From Ephydatia muelleri (taxonomy: Eukaryota; Porifera; Demospongiae; Spongillida; Spongillidae), in NCBI GenBank assembly GCA_013339895.1, contig JABACO010000006.1, positions 4,041,509 to 4,105,508 on the forward strand: DNA of 64,000 nt. Direction: 5' to 3'. Both the position numbers and the translations under genes were made by a program. Below are positions 1 to 10,891 of the stretch, piece after piece. How positions within the stretch are numbered: the stretch's first letter is position 1; each line of letters opens with the position of its first letter. Under the pieces are notes generated by a model. That model searched no databases and was not told where the DNA came from. It saw only the letters and a list, made by a program, of their open reading frames with translations.

Positions 1-625
1 TCAGCAATGGCTAGTGACCGTACCCTCTCTCGGGGCAGCGCTAGCCCTCGTTCCCGACGGAACTCCAGCAATCGCCAGTCTGTTGAGGAGTCGTGGCATA
101 GCCACGGCGTTGGGCAAACCGTACGTACTGCTTGTAAACGCTACTTCGGAAAGCAATGGTTCTTCGTTCGTATGCACCTCCATTGAAAGCGGAGTAGCCG
201 TCAGCAGCACGCCACTCACGATCGTTGTGTACGGTAACTGATAAACTTTTTTTTTCATTGAAATGTGTTTCATCCTCCCCTCCACCCCCTCATGCTCCTC
301 TCGCCAGATCGACCCGACCCTCCTGTTGTAAAATCGGTTGCATTGGGTGTTGGGACTTTGCTGCTTTCTTGGAGCCCCGCCTCATCTCCCCTCCTCGTTA
401 ACGTGACCTATTACGTATCTGTGGCGGATCCCAACGATCCTGCTGCCGTTCTTCTTCGTGTTGGACCCATCGTAGAGCCCCAGTACGTGTACCAATGCCC
501 CGCGGTGGCGGCGGCTCTCACGTGGTGCAACCGATATCTGTTCGCTGTGATGGCAAAGAATGATGCGGGCGAGAGCGACCCAAGCCAACCCATCATCTCA
601 ATTTCGCCATCAGGTACAACATGAT

Positions 626-668
<43 letters not shown>

Positions 669-2157
669 AGAGAGCGGGGGTGGCGTAATGATGATTGGGT
701 TAGAACTGTATTTTAAACTGTGGAATACAGATCCACAGTTTAACGAAACTCCTACCAGCCGTGTTAGGATGGCGCAGGGAAACGTCACAGTCCAGTTTAT
801 ATCAAAGGTTAGAAGAACAAAGTACTTTGCACCGATTCATAATTTACACTTCATTGGGTGCTTAAAAGTAATTGCATTGTAGAAGAGGATTTGAAGTTAA
901 GGAGCTAGGGAGAAACAATGAATTAAAGAATTATAGTGCTGCGGATCGTCCGCATTTGCATTGATCGCAACAGAAGGTTGTATGTAGAAAGGAAGAAGTT
1001 GCAACCAGACTCGTAATCTAATGTATTGTACGTATAGGCCGCAATGACCTGCCCAGGCTATCCCGTTCAAAACTACTCCATCCACATCTATGACACCGGT
1101 GCAGGCGAGTGGGCTTACTCGCTCTACGGGCTCACAGAAAACGACAGCAAGGTGGAGTGTACAGTGTATGGTCTCACGAGGAACGCGAGGTACAGCTTTC
1201 TAATCACTGCCGTCAATGAAGTAGGGAGCTCATCAACATCGGCACAGATTGTGTGTAAGAGTAAATGTATTACCTATCACACGTACACGCAGATTGAATG
1301 CACATGTACACTATAGACACAACAGATGTCCAGTCATCGACCATAACTGGCAGTGACCACCAGTTGAATGTGACCTGCTTCTTTGCTGAGGGTACCCTAG
1401 CAAAGGGGTGTGTTGTGTGCTTGGAGAAGTCAGGAGAAGTGGTATATCAGATGATACCCAGAGTGAATGGGATAGCCAAGGGTGTGATAAGAACAGAGTT
1501 CTCTGTGGACTGCTACAACATCTCAGTGATGGACTGGGAGGAGGATGGCTCCATTGGATCTTTGTACATACCAACAATTGTGTCACTAGAGAAACAGGAG
1601 GGATGTGTGAGTTTCACAGGTATGCTTCAAGGCATTTTTGCGCAAAGCACGTATTGTTCACGCACACCAAGCTGTAACATCGATACGCACAGTTAACTTT
1701 CTCACACAATTCCTAGGCATGCGTCATTACCGTTGCATGCCACACTTATACATTTCACCCCTTCTGGCATGCTTTAAGACAAACAACATGAATATTACGA
1801 CTGCACGCATGTACATATATCGCCGTATAAACTGCACGCTCACATGCGATGGACTCACACCTGCATGTGTTGACACAGGAGGAGCTGTCATCCCGCCAAC
1901 GGCTCCGGCACCTCTGCTTGTAGTTGCGTCCTCCGCCGTAGTGGGCGGGTGTGTGATTGTAGCCGCGTTCTTGACTGCCATCGTTATGGTATCACTTGTG
2001 AGAGCCAGACGTCGATCCAGAGGTGAGCGATGTATTGCGTATGCAAAACATGTAAGTGTATCTGCACTCGATTGTGTGACGTCAAACTTCCTTTCCTTTT
2101 ATCATAGAAAGACGACTACATGAAAAATTGACCTCATCAAGTAGCTTGAGAACTGCA
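1..2157 (+). CDS. Gene A: Ig/FN3 single-pass membrane receptor (5' partial, multi-exon)
   Basis: I read six exons: 1-233 (end of an Ig-like domain, with FVCTSIESG and a final beta strand), 308-613 (complete FN3 domain), 1038-1254 (C-terminal half of an FN3, with YSFLITAVNEVGSSS), 1317-1619 (Cys-containing membrane-proximal domain), 1879-2022 (hydrophobic segment LLVVASSAVVGGCVIVAAF followed by the stop-transfer RARRRSR) and 2108-2157 (cytoplasmic tail). Except at the 5' border of the 1038 exon and the last donor, every junction is a phase-1 GT..AG intron that keeps the frame open, which is typical of domain-shuffled receptors. Ig/FN3 proteins of this type act in adhesion or recognition at the cell surface; the ligand cannot be inferred. 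The first half of the second FN3 is missing or lies unrecognised in 614-1037. Further tail exons after 2157 are possible. The layout parallels gene B. The domain calls are by eye. Confidence 0.72.
308..613 (+). CDS. FN3-domain exon of gene A
   Basis: The acceptor ..ctcgccag ends at 307 and the donor GTACAA starts at 614, so this is a symmetric phase 1-1 exon of 306 bases that encodes one FN3 domain. Landmarks are PDPPVVKSVALG (A/B strands), LLLSWSPASS (conserved Trp), NVTYYVSV (C strand) and NRYLFAVMAKNDAGES (F strand, conserved Tyr, G-strand turn). Exactly one domain per phase-1 exon makes it movable by exon shuffling. Several Asn-x-Ser/Thr sites fit an extracellular location. Confidence 0.75.
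630..667. repeat. Poly-G run in an intron of gene A
   Basis: A run of 38 consecutive G follows directly behind the FN3 exon donor. It is low-complexity sequence, able in principle to form a G-quadruplex, and also a place where base-calling and assembly are unreliable. No coding function is seen; the open frame across it is poly-Gly by chance. Confidence 0.9.
1879..2022 (+). CDS. Transmembrane exon of gene A
   Basis: This phase 1-1 exon lies between a ..tgacacag acceptor and a GTGAGC donor. It encodes a Pro/Ala-rich stalk (GGAVIPPTAPAP), about 24 hydrophobic residues and then RARRRSR, so the topology is outside-to-inside. It matches the TM exon of gene B in position and phase but not in sequence. 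Confidence in the segment being membrane-spanning is high; the exon borders are read by eye. Confidence 0.75.
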
Positions 2158-3029
2158 GTAAGTATCGTGTCTCGATGAAGAGGAAAGAGATGAGAAGAGG
2201 GAGAGGAGGGGGGAATCAAATACGAATAAGATAAAGACAGCCCCTTCCGAGAAGGTAATGTATTTTTCTGCCTTGCCTCTCAGCGCCACAGACAGTTCCC
2301 TGCACGCAATAATACGCATAAATTATTAAATGCAAAATACAAGTTTTGGGAGACCTGTATGACAGGCTCAGCATTCTGTATACAGTATACTCAGCATTCA
2401 GTATACTTGCATGTGCGAGCAAACGTGAGTGCTACGTGTACGGAAGATAATCACATGAGGCGAACCTATAGTTAACTACACGTTCATAGAATGTAATTTG
2501 GTAAATAAATGAATATGCATGTATAATGATATCACATAATAAATATGACAGACACATGTCACAAGCATTACAAGTAGCTGATGGAAACCCAGTGCACAGC
2601 TAATATGCATTGTGCAATACGCACGTGAATGTACATGTAGTAGTGGATACACTGACTGTACGTGTTTTAGTTGTCTCATATCTATCGTGCCCACAGGAAC
2701 GCGGCAAATACAGATCGTAAATCGGCTAATTTAGATATATTATTGTTTCAATTGCAATTGTGATCACTTTGTATAAATCGATTCAGAATTTTTTTTGTAT
2801 TGCAAGGCAATCATTGCATGGGCACGACCAGTGCATGGTAATATCACAACACACAATCCCATTTCCCTCGTGACATGGGCATTTACAACCCCACTCCCCC
2901 CACCTCACAAAAACACTGTGCAGTTATGTGCACTAGCCCCATATAACATGTAATATAATAACAGTACAATTGCATGAAAGAATAACAATAATATCTACAG
3001 TTCCAAGCGTAATGCATAAACTACACTAG
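2158..3029. other. No gene recognised (AT-rich intronic or intergenic)
   Basis: AT-rich DNA with scattered TACATGTA-like palindromes and a short repeat of cagtatac near 2380-2407. Only short chance frames are present. Additional cytoplasmic-tail exons of gene A could lie here but none is supported. Confidence 0.5.
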
Positions 3030-4110
3030 TCAAAAGATTGGGCAGGCTTCTTGCCACAGAATCTGCCTAAAAATTCTGCAGTGACCTTACCTTCGGGCAG
3101 AGAAGCACAGACAGCAAGTCGGGAGGCGAGCGAATAGGAGAGTGTGATGTGTGCTTCTCTGCCCCAGTTGCCATGTGTCTCAAAAGCCAGGGGAACGCAC
3201 ACCCAGCCCCGTTCCTGACATTTAGAGCCATTTATGTGAGTCTCAGCAACTGCTACTAATGTACCTGCATTCATGCCTGCATCATTCAGAAAAGCAGGGG
3301 TGAGTGGTGAGGTAACAGTAACATTGCAAGCAGCTGGCATTCTTCCTTCCTCCCAATCAGCCACCAGAATACCTGCTGGATGAGATGCCTGAAGTCAGGT
3401 GTTAATCAACAACCACCTTCCACCTTAACACCCAGATGAGCATTGTGGCTAAGAATATGCATCCCTCAAACAATTATGACATGTGAGTACATCACCTCCA
3501 AGTGTGCAGGTCACTGCATACCTAGAGGGTCAAGAGCAGTGTCCATACAAAGTGGACATATGGAATCTGTGGATATGCAAATCATACCATAAACTTTTAG
3601 GTTCCAAGTGGATGCCAAGTGCAACATATGGTAGCACTGACAACCTGGAGGCAAAGTGAGGCGCAGACACAAGCAAAAGACGAGCTTTGTTTGCTACTGA
3701 GAAGACTGTAATAACAGTTGAAATATCAAGCTTCTTAGACAAAGTTGTCTGCCAGGTGGGAGAGGACAGAAATGTGTGTACAGAAATGGCATGAGATGGA
3801 AGGAAATTGCGGACTGAAATGAAGGCAAGATACTGATTATTCCTGCCCCCAAAATCGGAGGAGCACACAGAAGCAATAAAGGTTGCACGTGTATGGTGAG
3901 AAAGAGTGAGCAGGCCAAAGCAACCATAGCATAGACCGAGCTGAGCCTGTTGCTATGTAGAATCAGAGTAGTCAAACACCAAAGCAGTCTTTAAAACATT
4001 GCCTGACATGACTATCGAAAGCTGCAAAGTCAGTGGCCAGACTGGAAGGAGTGGCTGTTGCCAGGTGGACTCACTTGCAAAAACTCCCACATAAGCACAG
4101 CAGATTTAAA
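3030..4110 (-). mobile_element. LINE-family 3' fragment (copy 1), degraded
   Basis: Read on the minus strand in several frames, this matches the C-terminal part of the LINE copy at 46.3-47.8 kb block by block. The blocks are LLCLCGSFCK (near 4080), a segment around VCSSDFGGRNNQY aligning with the other copy's SLASSGFG region, HAISVHTFLSSPTW with ANKARLLLVSAPH (3690-3790), DTALDPLG and GGDV near 3500-3560, and finally the open frame 3026-3364 with VTVTSPLTPAFLNDAG, QERGWVCVPLAFETHGNWGREAH and SRLAVCASLP. Stops and frameshifts break it, so it is dead. The family is a non-LTR retrotransposon ORF2. The C-terminal part has the layout of a Cys/His plus nuclease-like tail, an inference from family memory. 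The RT catalytic part is absent here. Confidence 0.7.
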
Positions 4111-6000
4111 GCAACTGGGGATCAATCGCTGCGACCTCATCTAACAGTGACAGTGAATTCCGAATCACCACGCTTTGAGGCACTGAAACTTGCACAGAAT
4201 AGATCATAACCTATGAGGGACCCCATCATGACAAGTGTGAGGTAAGTGTGAGGACTTTATTATGACTGGAAAGGAACTGAAATAATTCTGGCTAAAGAGT
4301 TCACATGCGCTTACTTAAATTAACAAAGATATTCAGTGATGGACCGGAATTCTCTACGATTGATAATGCCCGCAATAGTGACGATTTGTTACCACCTGTC
4401 ATCCGAAAACCATGTTTGGTAATTAAAGCAGATGTAGACAGTCAACATCTGCGTAAATAGTAGCTACATCTTATGATTTGTGGAGGACTAAGGCAAAGAA
4501 TAAAGGACCCAATGGGTCTTCCCTCGTCAAAGAATTCTACAGTGCATAGCACCAACTGGCCCATGGCAGGAGTTCAAGAAAGAAAGTTGTGCACTCGTCT
4601 AGTAGAGCTTGCTGAGACACTGGATTGTATTATAAGCTGTTGGACTCATGAACGTATTTTAAAATTAAGCAAACAAAGAAAACCCTGTTTACATAGTCCA
4701 AAGTGACAAGATAGAATAAATGATATGAAAGCTAAAAGAATTAAAGTTAGAAATAATTGTTTCATTTAATTTGTTAAAGTGGGATACCAAATAGATGACA
4801 ATCTATAATGGAATTAATATACGTTCTGTTGTTCATGATAATTTGGGTAAGCCAGGTCAATAATATTTTCCCTTTGTTTTGTGAATTGTTTATTTATTGC
4901 TAACTGCATGGTATAGAATGGTACATGAAAGCCCCTCACAATCGCAACGAGTACATACATGTACATATGTGTTTATAATGAATATCCATACAGGAAAGGC
5001 ATTTCCACAGCTAGTCACGTTCGGCATTGGCAAATTTCTTTCGTCTTCATAATCCAATCAGATGTTCGTTCCGGCCGAAGGAGTTTCATAGCACGCAGGA
5101 GCGATGGTCGGATGTGGTTGTAGGCAACTGGGTGTGGCCTGCTGCTGTAAGACGTGTGGCACACGCATATTCAGCGACTGAGCATGAATGAGCATGACTA
5201 GCACATTACTGCAACTCAATATGTTCTTTTAGTATACACAATCTCGTGCAACCAGGTTAAGAACGTGGCATCAATTACAAACCTTGAATAGACGATTATA
5301 ATGTAAGTCCTGCTCCTCGTACACGTGGGAAGGCTGAGGATAGAGTTTCGGATGAATGAAGCGCTGCAAGAAGTTGTAATGAGACGCCGCATAGGATTTC
5401 TACCACGCAAGGAAAAAAGAGACAGTAACTGAAACATAGGAAGGCACAGATACCCGTTCTCATATCCACAACTATGTGCTCGAATTGTAGTATTATAGGC
5501 ATTCGTGTTCGTTTCTTCATTAAAGTAAGAACCTATTGCAATGTAAATTAAACAAACAAGATATGAGAGTGAACAGGTTCTGAAGCATTGAAATAGAATT
5601 ATTCCAGAGCATTTTTAAGTAGTGGTGTAATTTCCATGCAAGTAAACCCACTAATTTGAATCGGTTATATAAATAATGTGTGCACTGTGCTTATTAAAGT
5701 TCTGTACCTTTGTGACTGCAATCAAAATGTTGTCATAGGGTGTCGGATGATTAGCACCAACGGGCTCAGCATAGTCACTCTTGTCACCGTTGCCTTGGTG
5801 AGGTTGTGGACTGTAAGGGTGCATGAGGCATGTCACATGCAGGATGGTGCAAGTTGGCAGATTGTGTCAGAAGAGGGTAGGTGCAATAATTCACCTCTGG
5901 TTGCTTTGGGGATGTGTTTGCTGATGCTGTGCTACACATATACCTGGAAAGACGATAAGATGGAGGAGGAAGGAAATAAGGGAAGGGAGGAGAGGAAGAA
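4111..6000. other. No gene recognised before the scaffold gap
   Basis: AT-rich unique-looking sequence. A short Cys-rich reading near 5101-5165 (VGCGCRQLGVACCCKTCGT) vaguely recalls the CXC-like modules of the Ginger elements but is too short to call. The open frame that enters the N run from 5678 shows no family resemblance. Confidence 0.45.
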
Positions 6001-6100
6001 NNNNNNNNNNNNNNNNNNNNNNNNNNNNNNNNNNNNNNNNNNNNNNNNNNNNNNNNNNNNNNNNNNNNNNNNNNNNNNNNNNNNNNNNNNNNNNNNNNNN
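6001..6100. other. Assembly gap (100 N)
   Basis: Exactly 100 N, the usual placeholder for a scaffold gap of unknown true size. It removes the 5' part of Ginger copy 1, including whatever remained of its integrase core. Confidence 0.98.
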
Positions 6101-6122
6101 CCAGATTGCAGATAAGGAATAT

Positions 6123-6790
6123 TTGAAAAATGCTAATAGGATGATGGTAAAAAACAACCTTAAGCACAAAGTTAAAGAGTTTCATGTGGGAGATTGTGTT
6201 ACTGTAAGAATTCCTCGCATTGATCGGGCTTCCACTGACCCAAATAGACTGCTATGCATAATTGTACAGGTGATTGGAACAGCACGTGCAATGTACCGCT
6301 TGTGGTGCAAATCAGGAGTGTTGAACAAATGCTATTCTGCTTGTGATCTGGAATTGTTTGAAGGGAATTACAATCTATCTGTGAAAGGATGGGAAAGGTC
6401 TACTCGTGTGTCACTTCGAGCGGCTTCTAAAGAAAGTACACCATGGAGTGCATTTTCAAAGAATAGGTCAAGTGCACAGCAGGCTGCAGCACACAACGGT
6501 GCCCTTGTAAGAAGAATAAAATTGAATGCACCTCACACTGTCATAAAGGGGATAATTGCAAAAACAAGAATTGTACACCTGCATCTGCAATGAAATTATC
6601 AACACCATCTAATAGCAACAAAACTCCTTTCTTGGATACTCAAGCTTCATTATCATGTGCATGTAAAACGAGATGCAACAGTGCTAAGTACTGCTGCTGT
6701 AAGAAGAACAAATTGTCCTGCACTGCAGTGTGTCACCCAGGACATTCTGCACTAATGGAGATCACAATAACCCCTTGTGCAATATTGATT
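6123..6790 (+). pseudogene. Ginger integrase C-terminus plus CXC-like Cys-rich domain
   Basis: The first part (KNANRMMVK.., FHVGDCVTVRIPRIDRASTDPN, then YRLWCKSGVLNKCYSACDLELFEG) is the chromo/SH3-like tail typical of KRBA2/Ginger integrases: VGD-V-V-IP-DR followed by Y-L-G-L-x-Y-DL. The frame then breaks near 6465; the restored reading is judged only from copy 2. The next module is rich in Cys pairs (CTAGCSTQRCxCK.. and CACKTRCNSAKYCCCKK), spaced as in CXC/tesmin-like zinc modules reported in transposases. It probably helps DNA binding. The frameshift makes this copy non-functional or mis-assembled. Confidence 0.6.
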
Positions 6791-7389
6791 TAACAGCAGA
6801 TCCGGAATTAAATAAAGATGATGAAGATGATAAAGATACCTGGGTTACTATCTGTCATGTTAAATTGACAATGTACCACAAAGCAATACTTACAACTTCA
6901 AAAAGCTGGCTAGATGATCTTATCATAACCGTGGCACAATATATGCTGAAACAGCAGCACCCATCCATAGGTGGCTTTCAACCACCTGCACTTAGCCAGA
7001 ATTTGGCAATGATTCTACCACAGGAGCAATTTGTACAGATCGTAAATGTGAATAAAAATCATTGGATTGCTCTATCCACTGTTGGTTGCCAAAAAGCATG
7101 TGTCCGAATTTATGACTGCAATGGAGGTAAACAGCTTCCTAAGTCTACCCTGAAACTTATAAGTGCCTTACTTCAAACACAAGAAGACCAATTTGCTGTT
7201 GAGTTTATAGATGTTCAAATGCAGGAAAGATCACATGACTGTGGATTATTTGCTGTGGCGTATATCACTTCCATTTGTAATGGACAAGATCCAGCGGTTC
7301 TATTGTATAAACAGAATGCAATGAGGAAGCATATTTTGAAGAGTATTGAGGACGGGGGTGATGTCTGTCTTCCCATCTTCTGCAAGTAG
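6790..7389 (+). pseudogene. Ulp1/SENP-like (C48) cysteine protease domain of Ginger copy 1
   Basis: A long open stretch (in the frame of 6730-7389) starts with an acidic linker (LNKDDEDDKDTW). It has SKSWLDDLIITVAQYMLKQQHPSIGGF, then the catalytic signature: His in NKNHWIALS, Asp in IYDCNGG and Cys in SHDCGLFAVAY, with the Gln-rich pre-Cys segment VQMQERS. His-Asp-Cys order and spacing fit the Ulp1 clan CE. In Ginger elements the role of this protease is unknown; SUMO-like cleavage is assumed by homology. The frame ends early at 7389 because of one extra G in the gacgggggtg run near 7352, compared with gatggagtg in copy 2. Without it the frame would run into the PHD finger. Confidence 0.68.
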
Positions 7390-7399
7390 ATGCCCCAAG

Positions 7400-7585
7400 G
7401 CATCTGCCAGGAAGAATATACCGGTATACTGTATTTGCCGGCATATTAATGATGGCTCCAAAATGATACAGTGTGATAGTTGCCAGCAATGGTTCCATGT
7501 AGCCTGCATGAAGATTGACAAAAGTGTTCACAAAGATCGTAGGTCACAGTGGAACTGCCCTTTGTGCAGTAGAAACTTATTGTAA
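7400..7585 (+). pseudogene. PHD finger, C-terminus of Ginger copy 1 polyprotein
   Basis: In the frame 7346-7585 there is a Cys4-His-Cys3 arrangement: YCICRHINDG, MIQCDSCQQWFHVACMK, then WNCPLCSRNLL and a stop. The order C-x-C, C-x2-C, H-x2-C, C-x2-C with the aromatic Trp before the His is classic PHD. Such fingers read histone H3 tails, so a role in targeting insertion is plausible but unproven. It is one base out of frame with the protease before it. Copy 2 shows a decayed version (NCPSCSIN). Confidence 0.7.
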
Positions 7586-7875
7586 TCTTAGTACATGTAT
7601 ATTTATATTTCTGCTGCATGTTGCTGTATACTGGGCAGTTGTAAGCCTCATATCAGTATTATACAACATCATGGGTCAGTTTTTGTATTAGTGTCTCTGT
7701 ATGACGGATCATATTCCCATAAATTTGCATTTGCATGCAAGTACTGTGACATGTACATGTATAATAATAATGTTGTATTATTCAGTAGTCACATCAGGAT
7801 GCATATGGCCGGTTGTATCACGCCTCAGTTATACACAAAACAACAGCCTGTGTTGTGTGTAGATATTAAATAAAG

Positions 7876-8003
7876 GCAGCTGGTCACACAACGGGACAGC
7901 CGGTTACACAACGGGAAGCCGGTTACACAACCGGACAGCCTGTTACACAACCGGCATCCGGATACGTAACCGGCAATGTTGGGCATCCGTACGGAACATA
8001 TAC
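7876..8003. repeat. Subterminal 20-bp repeat array and terminal block of Ginger copy 1
   Basis: Five imperfect units of about 20 bp (acagccggttacacaaccgg) run from 7876 to 7970. Each unit is itself an imperfect dyad (ccggtta..aaccgg). They are followed by a block with ggcaatgttgggcatccgta and acatata. The reverse complement of this block sits at 53877-53925, and a second array of the same unit at 54450-54560. Clustered dyad units near an element end are typical of transposase-binding sites. Confidence 0.65.
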
Positions 8004-8218
8004 ACAAGCAACTAGGTAAGTTAATATAACGTGTAGCCCACATCGAATTCGTGTCATTGCATTATTTAATAGTTGTCGAACTCTCGTGATATTCCTATAG
8101 CTATAGTGAGGGATTTGAATTCAAAACTCAAAAGCTCAGCATTTATTTCACGTACGTGCATGTTATGTTTTTAAATTCCCTGAAAAATGCGTATATACAT
8201 GCACGATCGACCTTATAG

Positions 8219-9330
8219 ATGGAATGTGGCATGAAACGGTGTGCCAAGGAGAAAGAAGGGGACAGAATATCCAAAGTTCGTAAACTATGGAGCGATATTC
8301 GATCGTTTTTTGAACAGCCAACGAACGCGAGCGGTGAATGTACATGTACAGGCGTACTGACACACGCATCAATACAACCCACTGATGCAGCACAGCTCGA
8401 TTCTATACTAACGCTGCAAGCTGTTTTATCAAAGCCTCCAAATGTTTTACTAGACCAAATGACCATCAATGTAGTAGGTATGCCATTTATTTGTGCAGGC
8501 ACATCACACATACGGTGCGGCAGGCCATTGGAATTGTACATTCGTATATTGTATGAATTCCCTCTGCACAATTAGCGTCTATCGTCTATAACTATTTGAA
8601 CGTGTTAGTCTCACAATTACAATGATTACATTAATTCGTAGTCGTACTTTAACCATTGTATGAATTTCCTGCTGTGCAACTACATGTATGGCCGACTCTT
8701 TGTTCTCAATACATGATCTGCCTCAGATCCCCGACATCCTGCACCACCCTATGGGCTTGACGTTCCCTAAGCGTTCATTTGGAGTAAAAAATCCTGTCTT
8801 GTGATCGTTTCAGGCTGCATGGTTTAAGACATGGCCATTTCTTCACTATGATGAAGGTAAGGACTTATACTGCCACATCTGCGCGAAGGGTTTTAAAGAA
8901 CGGAAGATGAATACAAGAGCTGATCCTGTGTTTGTTAGTTTCTCTTATGCGTCTCCATTAGCTGTGACTCGCAATCCCATATTTATTATAGGTTGCTAAA
9001 GGTTTTTGTAGTCGGAAAGATGCCCCTTGAGCCTTCAAAAAGCATCAATTAAGTTAATGCCACCGTGAAGCCAGGTGAGATTTAAATCACCTAATGGTGT
9101 TACACGTTCACAAAGCTCTCACTGACACCATCAAGCTAGAGAACATCGCAGATGAATTTGTTAGCAGTTCGCAGTGCTGCATAGGACAAAGATATTTGGC
9201 AATCCTTGATAAAGATACCCAAAGTCCCCTGATACTTAAAGAGCTTGATCAGTTCATTTGCTTTTGCCACACCTATGTTCGCATTGTCCGGTTACATATG
9301 ATTCTGTTTTTGCATCTAAATAGTTTATAA
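8219..9330 (+). pseudogene. hAT transposase remnant (ZNF862/ZMYM-like), internally deleted
   Basis: Three blocks are seen. The first, from 8219, begins MECGMKRCAKEKEGDR and reaches KLWSDIRSFFEQP. The second, after an acceptor ..cgtttcag at about 8813, reads AAWFKTWPFLHYDEGKDLYCHICAKGF, the Trp-Leu-x-Tyr plus C-x2-C start of the TTF/BED-like finger of ZNF862-type hAT proteins. The third, at 9094, reads VLHVHKALTDTIKLENIADEFVSSSQ, close to the conserved C-terminal tail after the dimerisation domain. The whole RNase-H-like catalytic core is missing between blocks two and three, so this is a deletion derivative. The link of block one to the others is inferred from position and a GTATGC donor at 8482. 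Confidence 0.55.
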
Positions 9331-10891
9331 ACATGTACTTCATCAACACGGGCCAGGAAAGAAAACTTAAACGCGCGCGCGCTTTGCATGGGGGCCACGC
9401 CCATACGAATATTTAATAATTGGCCGCACCAACTTTGGACAGAGTGCGCCTGCGCCCTGCGGTGTGTGTTGCTCACACTGCCGAGCGCTTACGTTCAATT
9501 AGGGTAGGGTCATAATAGTAATCACGTGCATTTCTTATTGGTAAAAGTGATCAGAGGACCATCACCGTCGATCGTAAGAATAGTGAGTTTTGCGTATGTG
9601 CACGTGCGTGTGTGTGTCATTAAAAACGCATTATGTTTTTGTGGTGCAGTGGTGAATTTCCTTCCATACCCGCACGCAAGTGTTTGTTGAGAACGAAGGG
9701 GGGGGGGGGGGGGGGAGGGGGGGGCATACAGCAGTCCAGAAACAGAACCAGCGAACAAGATGATACCCTAGCCCAACTAGTGTTTGTTTTGTAGTATTTC
9801 TCTGTAGTTCCCCATATGATGTGTGGCGCGAAAACTATTAGCTATCTTCGTATTTGCGAAGGAACAGAGGCGTGTGTTTGATTAATAACGAGAGGTGGGA
9901 TATATCGTGTAGGGCGTTGTCTTTCATTACCGCTTAGAAGTTAGCTGTACATTCCACAGTCGCACAGCCCACACATGCACATATTAACTATTTGAACGGC
10001 AAGTGCATATATACATGCATTTTCGCACAACCATATAATCATCTGTGTGATGCATGTCAGTGTTGTGTTTATTACCATGTTGTACAATTTACATACATGC
10101 AATTCAGTGACATGCATGTAAACCAGCCTTGTAGATGCTGAAGTCAAACCCAGAACGGGGCACTGGGATGTACGCACACGCACAAACAGTTGTAACAAAC
10201 CATACTTATTATGAACTGCAGATGGAGATGGAGTGAATTGGCATTTTAAACATGTTGTACTACAATAATGTGGGATACACATTCGTGTTCTGTGAGTAAA
10301 TAGCATTAGTGAAGTCATCTGAACAATGTGTTCTTCAGAAGAAACATAATTACTGCAGTTGTAAAGTAACCGAATATGTCATGTACTTATAAGGTTACAA
10401 GTGCAGCGAACATTTGCATGCATGCATGCATCATGAAGTTGTGATCTACACATGTATTACTTACACTGTCATGTAGAATTCATAACGGCTGTTTGTATAT
10501 GCATGCATGCCTATATATGAACAAGCATGGCGTCCAAGGAGTTAAAGGAGGAGACGCCACGTAAATAGTGGCGTAGGCCGTGCCGTATAAAAGGTGCTTC
10601 GATCCAACCGGAAATCACGTGAGCTCAACATCCTCAGAATGGCGTAGATTCTCACCTACACTTGCTGGTTACGTCGTTTTTTCGTTGTTATGACGGGCAG
10701 AACAAGTACTACTTAGTACTCAATCGCGCGCGTTTATTTGTTCTCGAAAGAGACTTGCATTGTGTTTCAGTTTTACTGGAGAAGTGCATTGATCACTGTT
10801 ACAAGCTCTGTGAGGCTTTACGTAAGTTTCAAAGGTGAGCGTGGCTCGAAGGTCAATTCTCACGTGTGCATATGACAAAGAACTACAAACT
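9331..10891. other. No gene recognised; contains a G run at ~9700
   Basis: Mixed sequence with gcgcgcgc at ~9372, a G-rich run at 9700-9723 and several tgcatgcatg repeats at 10417-10430 and 10500. No open frame shows a known family. Confidence 0.45.

Larger units (their letters stand above)
6101..8003 (+). mobile_element. Ginger-type DNA transposon, copy 1 (5' truncated by gap)
   Basis: From the gap onward the DNA aligns with the copy at 52.2-53.75 kb, starting at cagattgcagata. Modules in order are the tail of a gypsy-like integrase (6123-6370), Cys-rich CXC-like region (6460-6770), Ulp1-like protease (6790-7340), PHD finger (7410-7580), a 3' region and a subterminal 20-bp repeat array ending near 8003. 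The integrase + Ulp1 + PHD combination is known from Ginger1 elements (gypsy-integrase-related cut-and-paste transposons). The family call rests mainly on copy 2, where the DDE core is visible. The left terminus was not found. Confidence 0.7.

Noticed and set aside
628..882. Poly-Gly open frame
   Set aside because: It is a run of 38 G followed by intron sequence.
5678..6115. Open frame running through the N gap
   Set aside because: The frame is open only because N does not encode stops; the two flanks show no common domain.
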